Shown here: in pieces, positions 25,212 to 34,398 of the stretch
Layout of the letters: each line of letters starts with the position of its first letter
How positions within the stretch are numbered: the stretch's first letter is position 1
Assembly (NCBI GenBank): GCA_900542475.1
Contig: UQNO01000006.1
Span: forward strand, 1-64,000
Direction of reading: 5' to 3'
Length of the DNA: 64,000 nt
Source: an uncultured Bacteroidota bacterium
Lineage (GTDB): Bacteria > Bacteroidota > Bacteroidia > Bacteroidales > F082
Notes under the pieces: model-generated
What the model saw: only the letters and a program-made list of their open reading frames with translations
Databases searched by the model: none
What the model was told of the DNA's origin: nothing
Translations under genes and position numbers: made by a program

Positions 25212-25751
25212 ATGGAGTTAAAAGGTTCAAAAACAGAAGCCAATTTGATGGCTGCATTTGCCGGCGAGTCGCAGGCACGTAACAAATACACCTACTATGC
25301 GTCGAAAGCGCGCAAGGAGGGTTACAATCAAATAGCCGACATCTTTGAAGAGACGGCTAACAACGAAAAAGAACATGCAAAAATTTGGTTCAAGCTTCTT
25401 CACGAGGGCGAGGTGCCGGATACAATGACGAATCTCAAAGACGCCGCCGAGGGCGAGAACTACGAGTGGACCGACATGTATGCGGGCATGGCGAAGACAG
25501 CCCGTGAAGAAGGATTCACCAAGATTGCAGCATTGTTTGAGATGGTCGGAAAGATTGAAAAGGAACACGAGGAGCGTTATCGCAAACTATTGAAGAACAT
25601 CGAGGACGGCATCGTTTTCTCGCGCGAGGGCGACATGGTGTGGCAGTGCGCCAACTGCGGGCATATCGTCATCGGCAAGAAAGCCCCGGAAACATGTCCG
25701 GTGTGCAATCATCCAAAGGCGTATTTCCAGATTAAAGCGGAAAATTATTAA
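25212..25751 (+). CDS. rbr: Rubrerythrin
   Basis: 179 aa. The N-terminal ferritin-like domain holds the di-iron ligands (AGESQARNKYTYYA, EETANNEKEHAK, KIEKEHEERY), and the C-terminal rubredoxin domain has the two Cys pairs (CANC and CPVC). Reduces hydrogen peroxide in the cytoplasm of anaerobes. Lies 26 bases downstream of the Gate gene. A palindromic element follows. Confidence 0.96.
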   Translation: MELKGSKTEANLMAAFAGESQARNKYTYYASKARKEGYNQIADIFEETANNEKEHAKIWFKLLHEGEVPDTMTNLKDAAEGENYEWTDMYAGMAKTAREEGFTKIAALFEMVGKIEKEHEERYRKLLKNIEDGIVFSREGDMVWQCANCGHIVIGKKAPETCPVCNHPKAYFQIKAENY

Positions 25752-25757
25752 ACATTG

Positions 25758-25839
25758 ACAGAGACGGCATGATTGATATGAATACCAAAAGTTTTTTGTC
25801 CAACTTTTCAGGGTCGCTTCAATCATGGCGTCTCTCTGT
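25758..25839. repeat. Two-level palindromic element after rubrerythrin
   Basis: Outer arms ACAGAGACGGCATGATTGA (25758-25776) and TCAATCATGGCGTCTCTCTG (from 25819) are inverted repeats of about 17 bp. Inside them AAAAGTT and AACTTTT form a second hairpin. It could act as a terminator for rbr, but the size and nesting are more like a small mobile or RNA-structured element. Confidence 0.55.
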
Positions 25840-25895
25840 TTTGCATGTATCAGAATAATTTTTTTTAAAATCGCTGTATCAATCAAATATTTTTG

Positions 25896-25903
25896 TATCT
25901 TTG
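25896..25903 (+). promoter_or_regulatory. -7 element (TATCTTTG) of tRNA-Pro
   Basis: Exact -7 consensus 19 bases before the tRNA. The -33 region is not recognisable. Confidence 0.5.
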
Positions 25904-25922
25904 CAGCTCGAAAAAACAAGTT

Positions 25923-25996
25923 CGGGATGTAGCGCAGCCCGGTAGCGCGCTTCGTTCGGGACGAAGAGGCCGCAAGTTCGAATCTTGTCATCCCGA
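25923..25996 (+). tRNA. tRNA-Pro (anticodon CGG)
   Basis: 74 bases. Acceptor CGGGATG with CATCCCG, D arm GCGC...GCGC, anticodon arm CTTCG-TTCGGGA-CGAAG with anticodon CGG, T arm GCAAG-TTCGAAT-CTTGT, discriminator A. The C1-G72 pair is typical of bacterial tRNA-Pro. Reads CCG. Confidence 0.97.
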
Positions 25997-26000
25997 CAGA

Positions 26001-26028
26001 AAAAAAGCCAACGTAAGTTGGCTTTTTT
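26001..26028 (+). terminator. Terminator of tRNA-Pro
   Basis: AAAAAAGCCAAC, a GTAA loop, and GTTGGCTTTTTT: a strong stem followed by a T-run. Confidence 0.85.
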
Positions 26029-26238
26029 GTTATTCAGTCCTGACTATCTCCACCGAGAACAATCGCAATCTTTCGATTTCTTTTGGTAATTACTCGGCTT
26101 GTACGCCTTCGAACACGATGCGAAGAAAATTGACAACACACAGATTGTCACTATAATTCGATATATGCTTTTTTTATTCATAGTATAATTGCTCTTCTTG
26201 CGAAAAAACCGTGTGAAAATTCTGTCATCAACAGTGGA

Positions 26239-27414
26239 TTATTTAAGCCACACCTCCGGATTAGTGTTATTTTTGTCATTCCACACTTCAAAATGCAGCG
26301 TTGTCACGTTGTCAACGGCCCCGGTGTGAATCAATCCAAGCTTCTGACCTGTCTTGACCTTGTCGCCCGCTTTTACAAATACTTTGTCTATATTGGCGTA
26401 AAGTGTGAAATAAGTTCCATGGCGCACCATCACCACGTTTGTGCTTCCGGTGTTGAAAACTGTCGAAACTTGACCGTCGAACACGCATAATGCGTTGGCT
26501 CCTTGCTCCGTTGAGATGTCGATGCCGTTGTTCATTATCACGACTTTCGACTGTGTCGGATGCGATGTCTTGCCGTATTTCTTGGTCACAACGCCACTTG
26601 ACACAGGCCAGGGAAGCTTGCCTTTGTTGCTCTCGAAATTAGCGGAAAGCCTGGTGTCGATGGTTGCGTCAGCCTTGCGTTTTGCCAATTCTTCCTCTAT
26701 GATTTTCTTAATCTTGGCTTCCAAATCCTGCCTCTCTTTCTCTTTCCGGGCAATCTCTTTCTTTATGTTTTTCTCTTCTTTTTTGAGTTTCGCCAACTTT
26801 TCGTTGAGCGTCTTCTTGTCGCTGTTAAGTTTGTCGCGCTCTTTTTTTTGCGTGTCGTTGAGACGCTCTATGCGTTTCTTGTCGTCTTCGTTCTTGTCAA
26901 TGCGTTGTTTTATCTCCGCCTTTGTAGCGTCAATCTCTGCCATCTTATGTTTCAAGAGGTCGTTAAACTGTTGGAGATACCTTATTCTTCGCACCGCCTG
27001 ATTAAAGTCTTCGGAAGAGAAAATAAAAAGCAAGTTGTTGAGACTGTTTCTATTGCGATAGTGAACAACAAGAAGGTCGGAATATTCTTTGCGGTGTTTG
27101 TCAAGCTCGTTTTGCAGATTGTCGATGTCGTTTTTATAACCTTTTGTTTCCGTATTTAAAATAGAAATCTGCTTCTCGTATGTCTTGATAAGGTCGTCCC
27201 TTTTCTTAATCTGTGCCTGTAAAAGTTCGACTTCCCTGATTGTAGTGGCTTTGTTTTTAGAAGTCTTCTTCAACAAGTTTTGTGAGGTTTTAATTTCGCT
27301 TTGAAGTTTATTGACTTTCTGTTCCAAAGCACTGACACTCTGGGCATTACATATCAAATTGATACTGAAAAATATCAAAAGCAAGAGGAGATGATATGTG
27401 CTTTTCCTTGTCAT
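26239..27414 (-). CDS. EnvC-like murein hydrolase activator (degenerate M23/LytM)
   Basis: 391 aa. Signal peptide (MTRKSTYHLLLLLIFF, cleaved after CNAQ), then a long coiled coil (about residues 25-235, Lys/Glu/Leu-rich), then a LytM domain. The zinc ligands are missing: NNGIDI replaces HxGxD and LYANI replaces YxHL, although LHFEV is kept. Like EnvC it probably activates an amidase for cell separation rather than cutting peptidoglycan itself. Last gene of a five-gene operon; overlaps DUF4292 by 4 bases. Confidence 0.85.
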   Translation of the reverse strand: MTRKSTYHLLLLLIFFSINLICNAQSVSALEQKVNKLQSEIKTSQNLLKKTSKNKATTIREVELLQAQIKKRDDLIKTYEKQISILNTETKGYKNDIDNLQNELDKHRKEYSDLLVVHYRNRNSLNNLLFIFSSEDFNQAVRRIRYLQQFNDLLKHKMAEIDATKAEIKQRIDKNEDDKKRIERLNDTQKKERDKLNSDKKTLNEKLAKLKKEEKNIKKEIARKEKERQDLEAKIKKIIEEELAKRKADATIDTRLSANFESNKGKLPWPVSSGVVTKKYGKTSHPTQSKVVIMNNGIDISTEQGANALCVFDGQVSTVFNTGSTNVVMVRHGTYFTLYANIDKVFVKAGDKVKTGQKLGLIHTGAVDNVTTLHFEVWNDKNNTNPEVWLK

Positions 27415-28235
27415 TTGTATATTCTTTCGTATTTATTAGGAACGCTGAAAGTGAAGTCAATATTGTCGTTTATTTTGATGTTTGAGTAAACGATGTCGGC
27501 CTTAATGTGTTGATAACCATGTATGTAAACAGAAATTCTTGTAGGAATGTATTTCCCTTCTATTTCTTTAAAGTCGGAATATTGTAATTCGATTTTTCGC
27601 CTGTTGTCGTTATATTCACGAATGTTATACTTCGTGATTTTAAAAAGTTGCGGGTCAATCCAGAGGTCTTTAAGCATCACCTTCCATTCATCGTCTTTTT
27701 GTCTGATATATTTTTTTAATGATTTGGAAATCAACAGGTTGTATTGTTCATCATCGATTGTTAACTTGTAATTGTCGCTTTCGCGAAGATTGATGTCGTT
27801 GCCAACTAACACCGATTGAATGAAAGGCAAAGATGTTATCAACGGCGATATATCGCTGAAGGCATCGATATTGTCGCATAAATAAGTTTTATCGTTGCGA
27901 TTAAGGAAGAAAACAGAATCCGGAGATATTTTCACTCGTGCGATTTCTAATCCCAAAGGCAGGGAGATACTTGTCCAGATTACGCTGTCTTTTTGCATCC
28001 TTAACTGTCCTTTCATGTAGATATTCTTATCGTTAGTCTCGATTTTAACGCCTATTTTTGCTGTCATATTGTCAAAATCAAAAGCGTTTTTTTCGACTTC
28101 TTTGATAAGTTGCCGTGCTGTAAATTCCCTGAGCGATGTTTTCGTCGTCGTTTTTTTTGAAGCGCAGCTTGTGTTTAGAAACAGCACGGAAGCTATTAGA
28201 CAAAACAGCAATAATATATGAGTTTTTCTATTCAT
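27411..28235 (-). CDS. DUF4292 lipoprotein
   Basis: 274 aa from the ATG at 28235 (MNRKTHILLLFCLIASVLFL); the longer frame from 28265 lies further inside the TPR gene. Lipobox NTSC gives a lipid-anchored envelope protein. The rest is rich in beta-strand patterns (KTSLREFTARQLIKEVEKNA, IKTYRVSI-like edges) as in DUF4292, a LolA/LolB-like-fold family of Bacteroidota always found in this operon. Lipid or lipoprotein handling is an inference from fold and context. It overlaps both neighbours (8 and 4 bases). Confidence 0.8.
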   Translation of the reverse strand: MNRKTHILLLFCLIASVLFLNTSCASKKTTTKTSLREFTARQLIKEVEKNAFDFDNMTAKIGVKIETNDKNIYMKGQLRMQKDSVIWTSISLPLGLEIARVKISPDSVFFLNRNDKTYLCDNIDAFSDISPLITSLPFIQSVLVGNDINLRESDNYKLTIDDEQYNLLISKSLKKYIRQKDDEWKVMLKDLWIDPQLFKITKYNIREYNDNRRKIELQYSDFKEIEGKYIPTRISVYIHGYQHIKADIVYSNIKINDNIDFTFSVPNKYERIYK

Positions 28236-29958
28236 AAAGTTTCTCGTCTTTAATTTTTTGTTCAAGAAAATCTGAAACCTCGCCGCCTGCTTTCTTGGCT
28301 TTTTTCCAGTTTTTCACTGCATTTTTAGTGTCGCCGAGTTGATATAAAATATCTCCAAGATGTTCATAGTTGACACCTTGTGGGTTTTTGTCGTATTTGA
28401 AAACCTTATTCATGTATTTCAAAGCATCGTCATAGCGGCCTAATTTATACAAAATCCAGGCGTATGTGTCGAGGTAGGTGGGATTTTTCGGTTCGGCTTT
28501 AATTGTTTTCGACGACATTTGCAATGCGCGTTCGAGTTCTTGATTATCAAGAGATAAGTAATACGCATAATTGTTTAAGACATAAACATTGTCTGGCTTG
28601 GTTTTCAAAACTCTGTCATAAGCCTCGTATGATTTCTGTTTGTTTTGCAAAATGTTATATGTATCACCGATATACGTGTCAAAATCAGCGGTGAGGTCTT
28701 TGTTTGCCGAGAGTTTTCTGCCTTTTTCAAGAACCTTTACGGTGGATTCATAATCTTTCGCATTGAAATATCCTATTCCTTGAAATAAATAGAATAAAGG
28801 CTGGTCGGGATAAAAAGAGATGGATTGTTCTGTTGTTTCTATAAGTTTTTGATAATCTGAAAGATCAATATAACATAATGAAAGTTGGTAAAGAGACGCG
28901 AAATTGTTCGGCTCGCGTTCCAATGCCATATTATAATACTCTTTGGCAGAGGCAAAATTCTTATTATTATAGAAAACAGTTGCAATAATGTAATATCCTA
29001 TTGATTTGTCGGAGTGTGTCTCGATAAATGCCCTGCCTGCGATTTCAGCTTCTTCGGCAGAGTTCTTTTCGTCTTGATTTTGGAACCAGAAATCGTATAT
29101 CTGGGCTTTTGTCTCGTAATCCAGATTTTTGTTTTTTATGGCGGCGATAAACTCATCAAACGCCTTGTCAACCTCGCCCATGCTTTGGTAATAATCCATA
29201 AGCGAAACATTTATGTATTTGTTGTTTGGCTCCAACTCCTTGATTTTCAAATATAATGGATAGGCGTTCTTATCACGTTTGACTTTCCTGTAAGCCTCGG
29301 CGAGCATTGCGATATAATGAGTGTTTTCCGGCATGAACTCGACGAGTTTCTCCATTTCTTCAATAGCTTTGTTTTTTTTGCCCTGTTCGTCGTATATCTG
29401 GATTTTTTGGAGGAAAATATACTCGTTTTTTCCAAGTTGCTGTTCCACAACATCAAGAGTCTCAATAACTTTGTCATAATCACCGATGAGCAGAAGCACA
29501 TTTATATATGTTTCAAGATATTCGAGATTTTCAGGCTCGTTCTCGATAAGTTTGTCGTATATATTTATAAATAACTGATAATCACCGTTTTTAACACTGA
29601 ATTGGGCTAATCTTATCTGATACCATTTGTTGTCGGGTTGTAATTCGGCGGCCCTGCTTATCATGGAAAAGGCCTCGGTGTTTCTGCCGTTCATCTGATA
29701 AAGCTCGGAAAGTTCATACATGCTTGCGTCGTCATCGTCGAGAAACTTTAGCGCCTGCTCGAAATTATAGATTGCGACAGGATAATTCTCGTTGTATTTC
29801 TCTTCCAAACCTTTTGAGAAACATTCGGCGTTTTTCGCCAAATCCCGATTGATGACAGTGTCATTCGAGACTTCTTTAAAAGGCGCTTCGTCTTGAGCGA
29901 AAACATTATTGGCAAAAAATGCTATTAAACATAATATCAATAATTTAATTTTCATCAT
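28228..29958 (-). CDS. Tetratricopeptide repeat protein, secreted or periplasmic
   Basis: 576 aa. Signal peptide MMKIKLLILCLIAFFANNVF with cleavage near AQD. More than ten degenerate TPR units run through the chain, for example AIYNFEQALKFLDDDDASMY, AKEYYNMALEREPNNFASLY and ALKYMNKVFKYDKNPQGVNY. A periplasmic scaffold for envelope assembly is likely from the operon (flippase, dut, TPR, DUF4292, EnvC-like). The exact partner is unknown. Confidence 0.85.
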   Translation of the reverse strand: MMKIKLLILCLIAFFANNVFAQDEAPFKEVSNDTVINRDLAKNAECFSKGLEEKYNENYPVAIYNFEQALKFLDDDDASMYELSELYQMNGRNTEAFSMISRAAELQPDNKWYQIRLAQFSVKNGDYQLFINIYDKLIENEPENLEYLETYINVLLLIGDYDKVIETLDVVEQQLGKNEYIFLQKIQIYDEQGKKNKAIEEMEKLVEFMPENTHYIAMLAEAYRKVKRDKNAYPLYLKIKELEPNNKYINVSLMDYYQSMGEVDKAFDEFIAAIKNKNLDYETKAQIYDFWFQNQDEKNSAEEAEIAGRAFIETHSDKSIGYYIIATVFYNNKNFASAKEYYNMALEREPNNFASLYQLSLCYIDLSDYQKLIETTEQSISFYPDQPLFYLFQGIGYFNAKDYESTVKVLEKGRKLSANKDLTADFDTYIGDTYNILQNKQKSYEAYDRVLKTKPDNVYVLNNYAYYLSLDNQELERALQMSSKTIKAEPKNPTYLDTYAWILYKLGRYDDALKYMNKVFKYDKNPQGVNYEHLGDILYQLGDTKNAVKNWKKAKKAGGEVSDFLEQKIKDEKLYE

Positions 29959-29989
29959 GCACTGTAAACTCTAAAATATTCAACTGTTT

Positions 29990-30427
29990 TTAATTTTTTC
30001 CCGTATGTCCGAAGCCTCCTGCACCGCGTTCCGTCTCGTTGATAGTTTCAACTTCGACGACTTCCATTTGCTCACATTTGGCGATTACGAGTTGGGCAAT
30101 TCTGTCGCCGCTGTTGATTACAAAATCCGACTCCGACAAATTTATCAATATCACTTTCACTTCTCCCCTATAATCCGCATCGATTGTGCCTGGAGAGTTA
30201 AGCACGGTTATTCCGCTTTTTATTGCCAATCCGCTGCGAGGACGCACTTGTCCTTCATAACCGACGGGAATCTCCATGAACAATCCTGTTGGTACTAACG
30301 CACGCTGCATTGGTTTTATAACTAATTCGCCATCAGGCAGATACGCTCTTAAATCCATGCCTGCCGAGTTGATTGTCCCATAAGATGGCATGGCATTATT
30401 CGACTTGTTTACAATATTCAATTTCAT
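29990..30427 (-). CDS. dut: dUTP diphosphatase (dUTPase)
   Basis: 145 aa, trimeric-type dUTPase, converting dUTP to dUMP. The five family motifs are visible: AGMDLRA, RPRSGLA, NSPGTIDADYRGE with the catalytic Asp, GDRIAQLVI, and the C-terminal ERGAGGFGHTG arm (the usual Ser of GFGSTG is His). Overlaps the flippase gene by 4 bases. Confidence 0.96.
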   Translation of the reverse strand: MKLNIVNKSNNAMPSYGTINSAGMDLRAYLPDGELVIKPMQRALVPTGLFMEIPVGYEGQVRPRSGLAIKSGITVLNSPGTIDADYRGEVKVILINLSESDFVINSGDRIAQLVIAKCEQMEVVEVETINETERGAGGFGHTGKN

Positions 30428-31929
30428 ATTTTCAAAGGATTTTTACGTTCAAAAACAAATACCGTTCCGAGATATATTAGTATCAAGAAAGTGTTGATTG
30501 TCAATTTGATAATAAGATTGAGATTACCAAACATCGTACTTATAAGATATAATCCGACAGCGAAAATCGTGTACAAAATGATTCTTACAACTTGATATGG
30601 CACAGGAAAAACCCTTTGTCCCCAGAAATACGATACAAGCATCATCACGGTATAGCAGCCGAGATGAGCGATGGCTGCGCCGATGTAACCGACTCGTGGC
30701 ACTAAAACAAACAGGCACAGCAAAGTGACAGATGCTCCGATAATAGATATTATTGTTCCGGACAACGTTCTGTCGGTTAGTTTGAACCATATTGAGAGAT
30801 TGAACACAATACCATAAAACATGTTGGCTATCAATACGATAGGAATGATAACCAAGCCTTCGTGATAGTCGCTTCCTTCTTGGCCGACGAAGTATTTCAA
30901 CACGTCTATGTAAAGCATCACACCAAGGAAGATTAGCAAGCAGAAGATGACGAAATATGTCATCACTTTGGCGTAAAGCTCCGGAGCGTTGCGGTCTTTC
31001 GCCTTGCTGAAGAAAAAAGGCTCTGATGCATAACGGAACATTTGAATGAAAATGGTCATTAACACCGCAAGTTTGAAGTTCGCTCCGTAAATTCCAAGTT
31101 GCCGGAGAGCATATTCTTCTCCTGTCATACCAAGCATTGTAAGCGTTTCCACAGATGGCACCGGGGTTAGGAATTTAATCAAAATCTTATCGGCGACTTC
31201 ATTGACCATTCCGACCAAACTGATAAGTAAAATCGGGAGGGAATATGCCAGCATCGGGCGGATAAGGCTCTTGTCGAACTCAAATCTAAATCCTTTGAAC
31301 TGTGGGAGTAATAACAACAGACTCAACAGACTTGATACAACATTGGATACCAACACCCAAATCAACAAACCGGCTTGTGTGCCAAATATTTTCCCGGAAA
31401 TTGCGAGAGCTGTTTCGGGTATGACCAACAAGAATAAGAGATTCAAGCCAACATTAAGTGTCACATTCGCTATTTTGATGATTGTAAATAACTTGGCTTG
31501 GTTGTTTTTCCTCAGTTTCGCAAAAGGAACGGCTGTCAAGGCGTCAAGAGCCACGATTATGCCGAGAAACAGAACATATTGCGTATTATGTTCATATTTG
31601 ATGAGATACGCAAAGTTTTTATAAAAAATGGAAAACAAAACCAAAAATATCGTCGTGGTGGTGATGATACACGATACAATATTATTGAAGACTTTGTCGG
31701 GATTTTCTTTTTGTGTGTAGCGGAAGAACGTGGTTTCCATTCCGTAGGTGAGCAGGGCTAACAAGAAAGCAATCCAGGCATAAAGGTCGGTGATTTGACC
31801 ATAAACGCCGGCTATAAACACGCGTGTATAAAGAGGCACTAAAAGATAATTCAGCAATCGCGGCACTATTGTTCCCATGCCGTAGATTACCGTTTGACCA
31901 GCGAGTGCTTTTATAGGGTTGTTGCTCAT
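30424..31929 (-). CDS. Wzx-like polysaccharide flippase (MATE/MOP superfamily)
   Basis: 501 aa from the ATG at 31929 (MSNNPIKALAGQTVIYGMGT); the frame also has an upstream ATG at 31947 with a less typical leader. About 12-14 membrane segments with the MOP opening PRLLNYLLVPLYTRVF, as in O-antigen/capsule flippases. Moves lipid-linked saccharide units across the inner membrane. First gene of the operon running down to the EnvC-like gene; no glycosyltransferases are adjacent. Confidence 0.88.
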   Translation of the reverse strand: MSNNPIKALAGQTVIYGMGTIVPRLLNYLLVPLYTRVFIAGVYGQITDLYAWIAFLLALLTYGMETTFFRYTQKENPDKVFNNIVSCIITTTTIFLVLFSIFYKNFAYLIKYEHNTQYVLFLGIIVALDALTAVPFAKLRKNNQAKLFTIIKIANVTLNVGLNLLFLLVIPETALAISGKIFGTQAGLLIWVLVSNVVSSLLSLLLLLPQFKGFRFEFDKSLIRPMLAYSLPILLISLVGMVNEVADKILIKFLTPVPSVETLTMLGMTGEEYALRQLGIYGANFKLAVLMTIFIQMFRYASEPFFFSKAKDRNAPELYAKVMTYFVIFCLLIFLGVMLYIDVLKYFVGQEGSDYHEGLVIIPIVLIANMFYGIVFNLSIWFKLTDRTLSGTIISIIGASVTLLCLFVLVPRVGYIGAAIAHLGCYTVMMLVSYFWGQRVFPVPYQVVRIILYTIFAVGLYLISTMFGNLNLIIKLTINTFLILIYLGTVFVFERKNPLKI

Positions 31930-31993
31930 TTCATTAAAAAAAATCACGGATAACCGTTTGTTCCGACATAATAACTTTTTTTTTGCAAATATA

Positions 31994-34276
31994 TTACTTT
32001 TCTTTTAAAACGGGTATATCAATTCTGAAAACAGTGCCGGTTCCTTCATCGCTTTGGAAATTGATTTCGCCGCCCAATCCTTGTATAATGTCATGAGCTA
32101 CCGAAAGCCCGACGCCCATACCGCTTGATTTTGTGGTGAAATTGGGGAAAAACACTTTTTTCTTATCCTCTTCTTTTATGCCGCAGCCATTGTCGGAGAT
32201 TTGTATTCTGTAAAGATGTCGGAGGTTTTCGACGGAAACCTTAATAAGTCCGGGTTTGTCGCCGATGGCTTGAATTGAGTTTTTGATGAGATTGCCGAAC
32301 ACGCGGCCGAGATTGTTTTTGTCGGCGAACATCGAAAAAGAATCTTTTTCATTGTAAACAAACGAGAAGGAGATGTTTTTCTCGACATCATAAAGTTTTA
32401 TGATGTTTTTCATAAGCTCGACAATGTCGAATGTTGTCGGCGTGTTTTCCGGAAGTTTGGCGTAATCGGAGAATGCGGTGGCGATTTTTGACAAGGTATC
32501 TATTTGTTCGAGCAATGATTTGAGCGTTTCGTTAAAGTTCTCCTCGAATTTAGGGTCTTTTCTTTCCCAAAGCATCTGCATATATTCAGTGTTCAGGCGC
32601 ATTGGCGTCAGCGGGTTCTTTATTTCGTGTGCCACCTGACGCGCCATCTCGCGCCAAGCCGACTCGCGTTCATTGCGTGCTATCTTATTTGCAGCAATCT
32701 TCAGCTGCCTGCACATACTGTTATATTGCTCGACAAGAGCGCCTATTTCATCATGACCCTTAAAATCTATCGGCTTGTTATTACCGTCAAAACTGATTTT
32801 TCCCATCTGTTCCTCGATGATTTTCAAGGGCTTGAGAGTTTTTCTGGTAATCAGGAGGACAATTATTGATGATATGCCGAATAAAACGATAATAATATTG
32901 ATATAGTTCCAAATAAAATTTGATAACTGGTCGTCGTAGTCGGAGTTAAAATCAAAATATAAGACATTTAAAATCGCGGCAAGTTCATTGTTTTCATAAA
33001 GAATAGGGAAGTAGTATGATTTGTTTTTCTCACCTTTATAATACTCGGTTTGCACAAAATATCCCGCGTCTTCGTCGATGATGTTCAAGAATGCGTTTTC
33101 GTCGATGGTGTCTCCTGAAATGAACGGTTCCAACGAAGAAATTATCAGAAAACCGTCTGTATCGTAAATGTTAATATCGCAAAAAAACGAATCAGAGAGT
33201 TCCCAAATCATCTCAAAGTCGCCAAGACCTTTTTCCGACAGTTTTTTCTCGTAATTGTTCCGGATGATATTCGCCTGTTTATATTGTGCGATTTCAGTTT
33301 TCTTGATGACATTGTTTCTTAAAAACAGATAGGAGACAAGACCGATGGCAAAAAAGGAAAAAGCAAGGATTATCAGCATCATCAACTGCATTTTTCCATG
33401 AAAACTGCGTTTGAAAAATCCTTTTTTGCCGTTATTAAAGTAATTGTAAATGAAAAAGGCGAGGGGAAGTATAATAAAAATCAGGGAAAAAGGCGTGACA
33501 TACATCATCCAACGAGCTGATTCAATGGTGACAATAATCGCTTTGTGGTTTTCTAAATCATTGAAAATCAAGTGTTTATAATCATTAGCTTTGTGAATAC
33601 CGTTTTCTTTTGAGATAAAATTATTGATATTGTTGGGATAAAGATAATTTCCGAATTTGTAGTGAAGGATGTCGTTGTTATAAATGGCTATTGAATAGTT
33701 TTTAAGGTTCGGAACAATGAGATTGTCGATTTTTGCGGAGTCGGCGTCGATTTGGAACTTATTGAAAATCTTTTCCTTATAAAATTCCATGTAAATATTG
33801 TCGATATCATTTAGTCTTATTTTTGATATATAATAGATGTCAGACGTGGCGTTATCGTAATGATACAGGTTTTCGTTGATTTTTTTCGATACAGACAAGA
33901 TGTTGGAGTAAAAAGCCTCGCAATTGTCGGTCATGTCATGATAAATTATATTGGTGTTGCTGTCGCAGACAATGAGTGTGCGGTTATAGAGTTTGAACAA
34001 GTCAAAGTTGTTGAAATATTTCGAGTTGAAGTAGGCGAGGAGGCTGTCGTCGCTTGGAAGATTGTCGTCTTTGACCCACGAGTTGAGATTTTCGTTGTTT
34101 TTGATTTGCGTAATGATATCGGTTGTTGTTTTTTCGAAATCCTCGTCTGTTTCGTCGGCGATTATTTTTGCGAAACGTTCCATCTCGTTGTTTTCATTTT
34201 TTTCGTTTTGTTGATGAATGAAAACCGTGGCGGCTATGAGTGCTATTGTGATTAGTATGATATAAATTTTCTTCAT
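31994..34276 (-). CDS. Sensor histidine kinase with HAMP domain (NtrY-like)
   Basis: 760 aa. N-terminal membrane helix (residues 5-20), a large extracytoplasmic region, further helices near 260-320 and 445-465, HAMP (LKPLKIIEEQMGKISFD), then EREsAWREM, the phosphoacceptor block ARQVAHEIKNPLTPMRL with its His, and the ATPase domain (N box NLGRVFGNLIKNSIQAIGD, G boxes DNGCGI and GMGVGL). Layout and the EIKNPLTP motif match NtrY-type kinases. No response regulator is adjacent, so partner and signal are unknown. Confidence 0.92.
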   Translation of the reverse strand: MKKIYIILITIALIAATVFIHQQNEKNENNEMERFAKIIADETDEDFEKTTTDIITQIKNNENLNSWVKDDNLPSDDSLLAYFNSKYFNNFDLFKLYNRTLIVCDSNTNIIYHDMTDNCEAFYSNILSVSKKINENLYHYDNATSDIYYISKIRLNDIDNIYMEFYKEKIFNKFQIDADSAKIDNLIVPNLKNYSIAIYNNDILHYKFGNYLYPNNINNFISKENGIHKANDYKHLIFNDLENHKAIIVTIESARWMMYVTPFSLIFIILPLAFFIYNYFNNGKKGFFKRSFHGKMQLMMLIILAFSFFAIGLVSYLFLRNNVIKKTEIAQYKQANIIRNNYEKKLSEKGLGDFEMIWELSDSFFCDINIYDTDGFLIISSLEPFISGDTIDENAFLNIIDEDAGYFVQTEYYKGEKNKSYYFPILYENNELAAILNVLYFDFNSDYDDQLSNFIWNYINIIIVLFGISSIIVLLITRKTLKPLKIIEEQMGKISFDGNNKPIDFKGHDEIGALVEQYNSMCRQLKIAANKIARNERESAWREMARQVAHEIKNPLTPMRLNTEYMQMLWERKDPKFEENFNETLKSLLEQIDTLSKIATAFSDYAKLPENTPTTFDIVELMKNIIKLYDVEKNISFSFVYNEKDSFSMFADKNNLGRVFGNLIKNSIQAIGDKPGLIKVSVENLRHLYRIQISDNGCGIKEEDKKKVFFPNFTTKSSGMGVGLSVAHDIIQGLGGEINFQSDEGTGTVFRIDIPVLKEK

Positions 34277-34398
34277 GACAGAAATATTGCAAAAATCATG
34301 CCAAAATCAGCCTCGATTTAAGACGTTTTTTCAAAATTTTTGACCCGCGACACGTAAAACCTCCAAAACGGCTTAAATCGGCTGAAAACATGCTTAAA

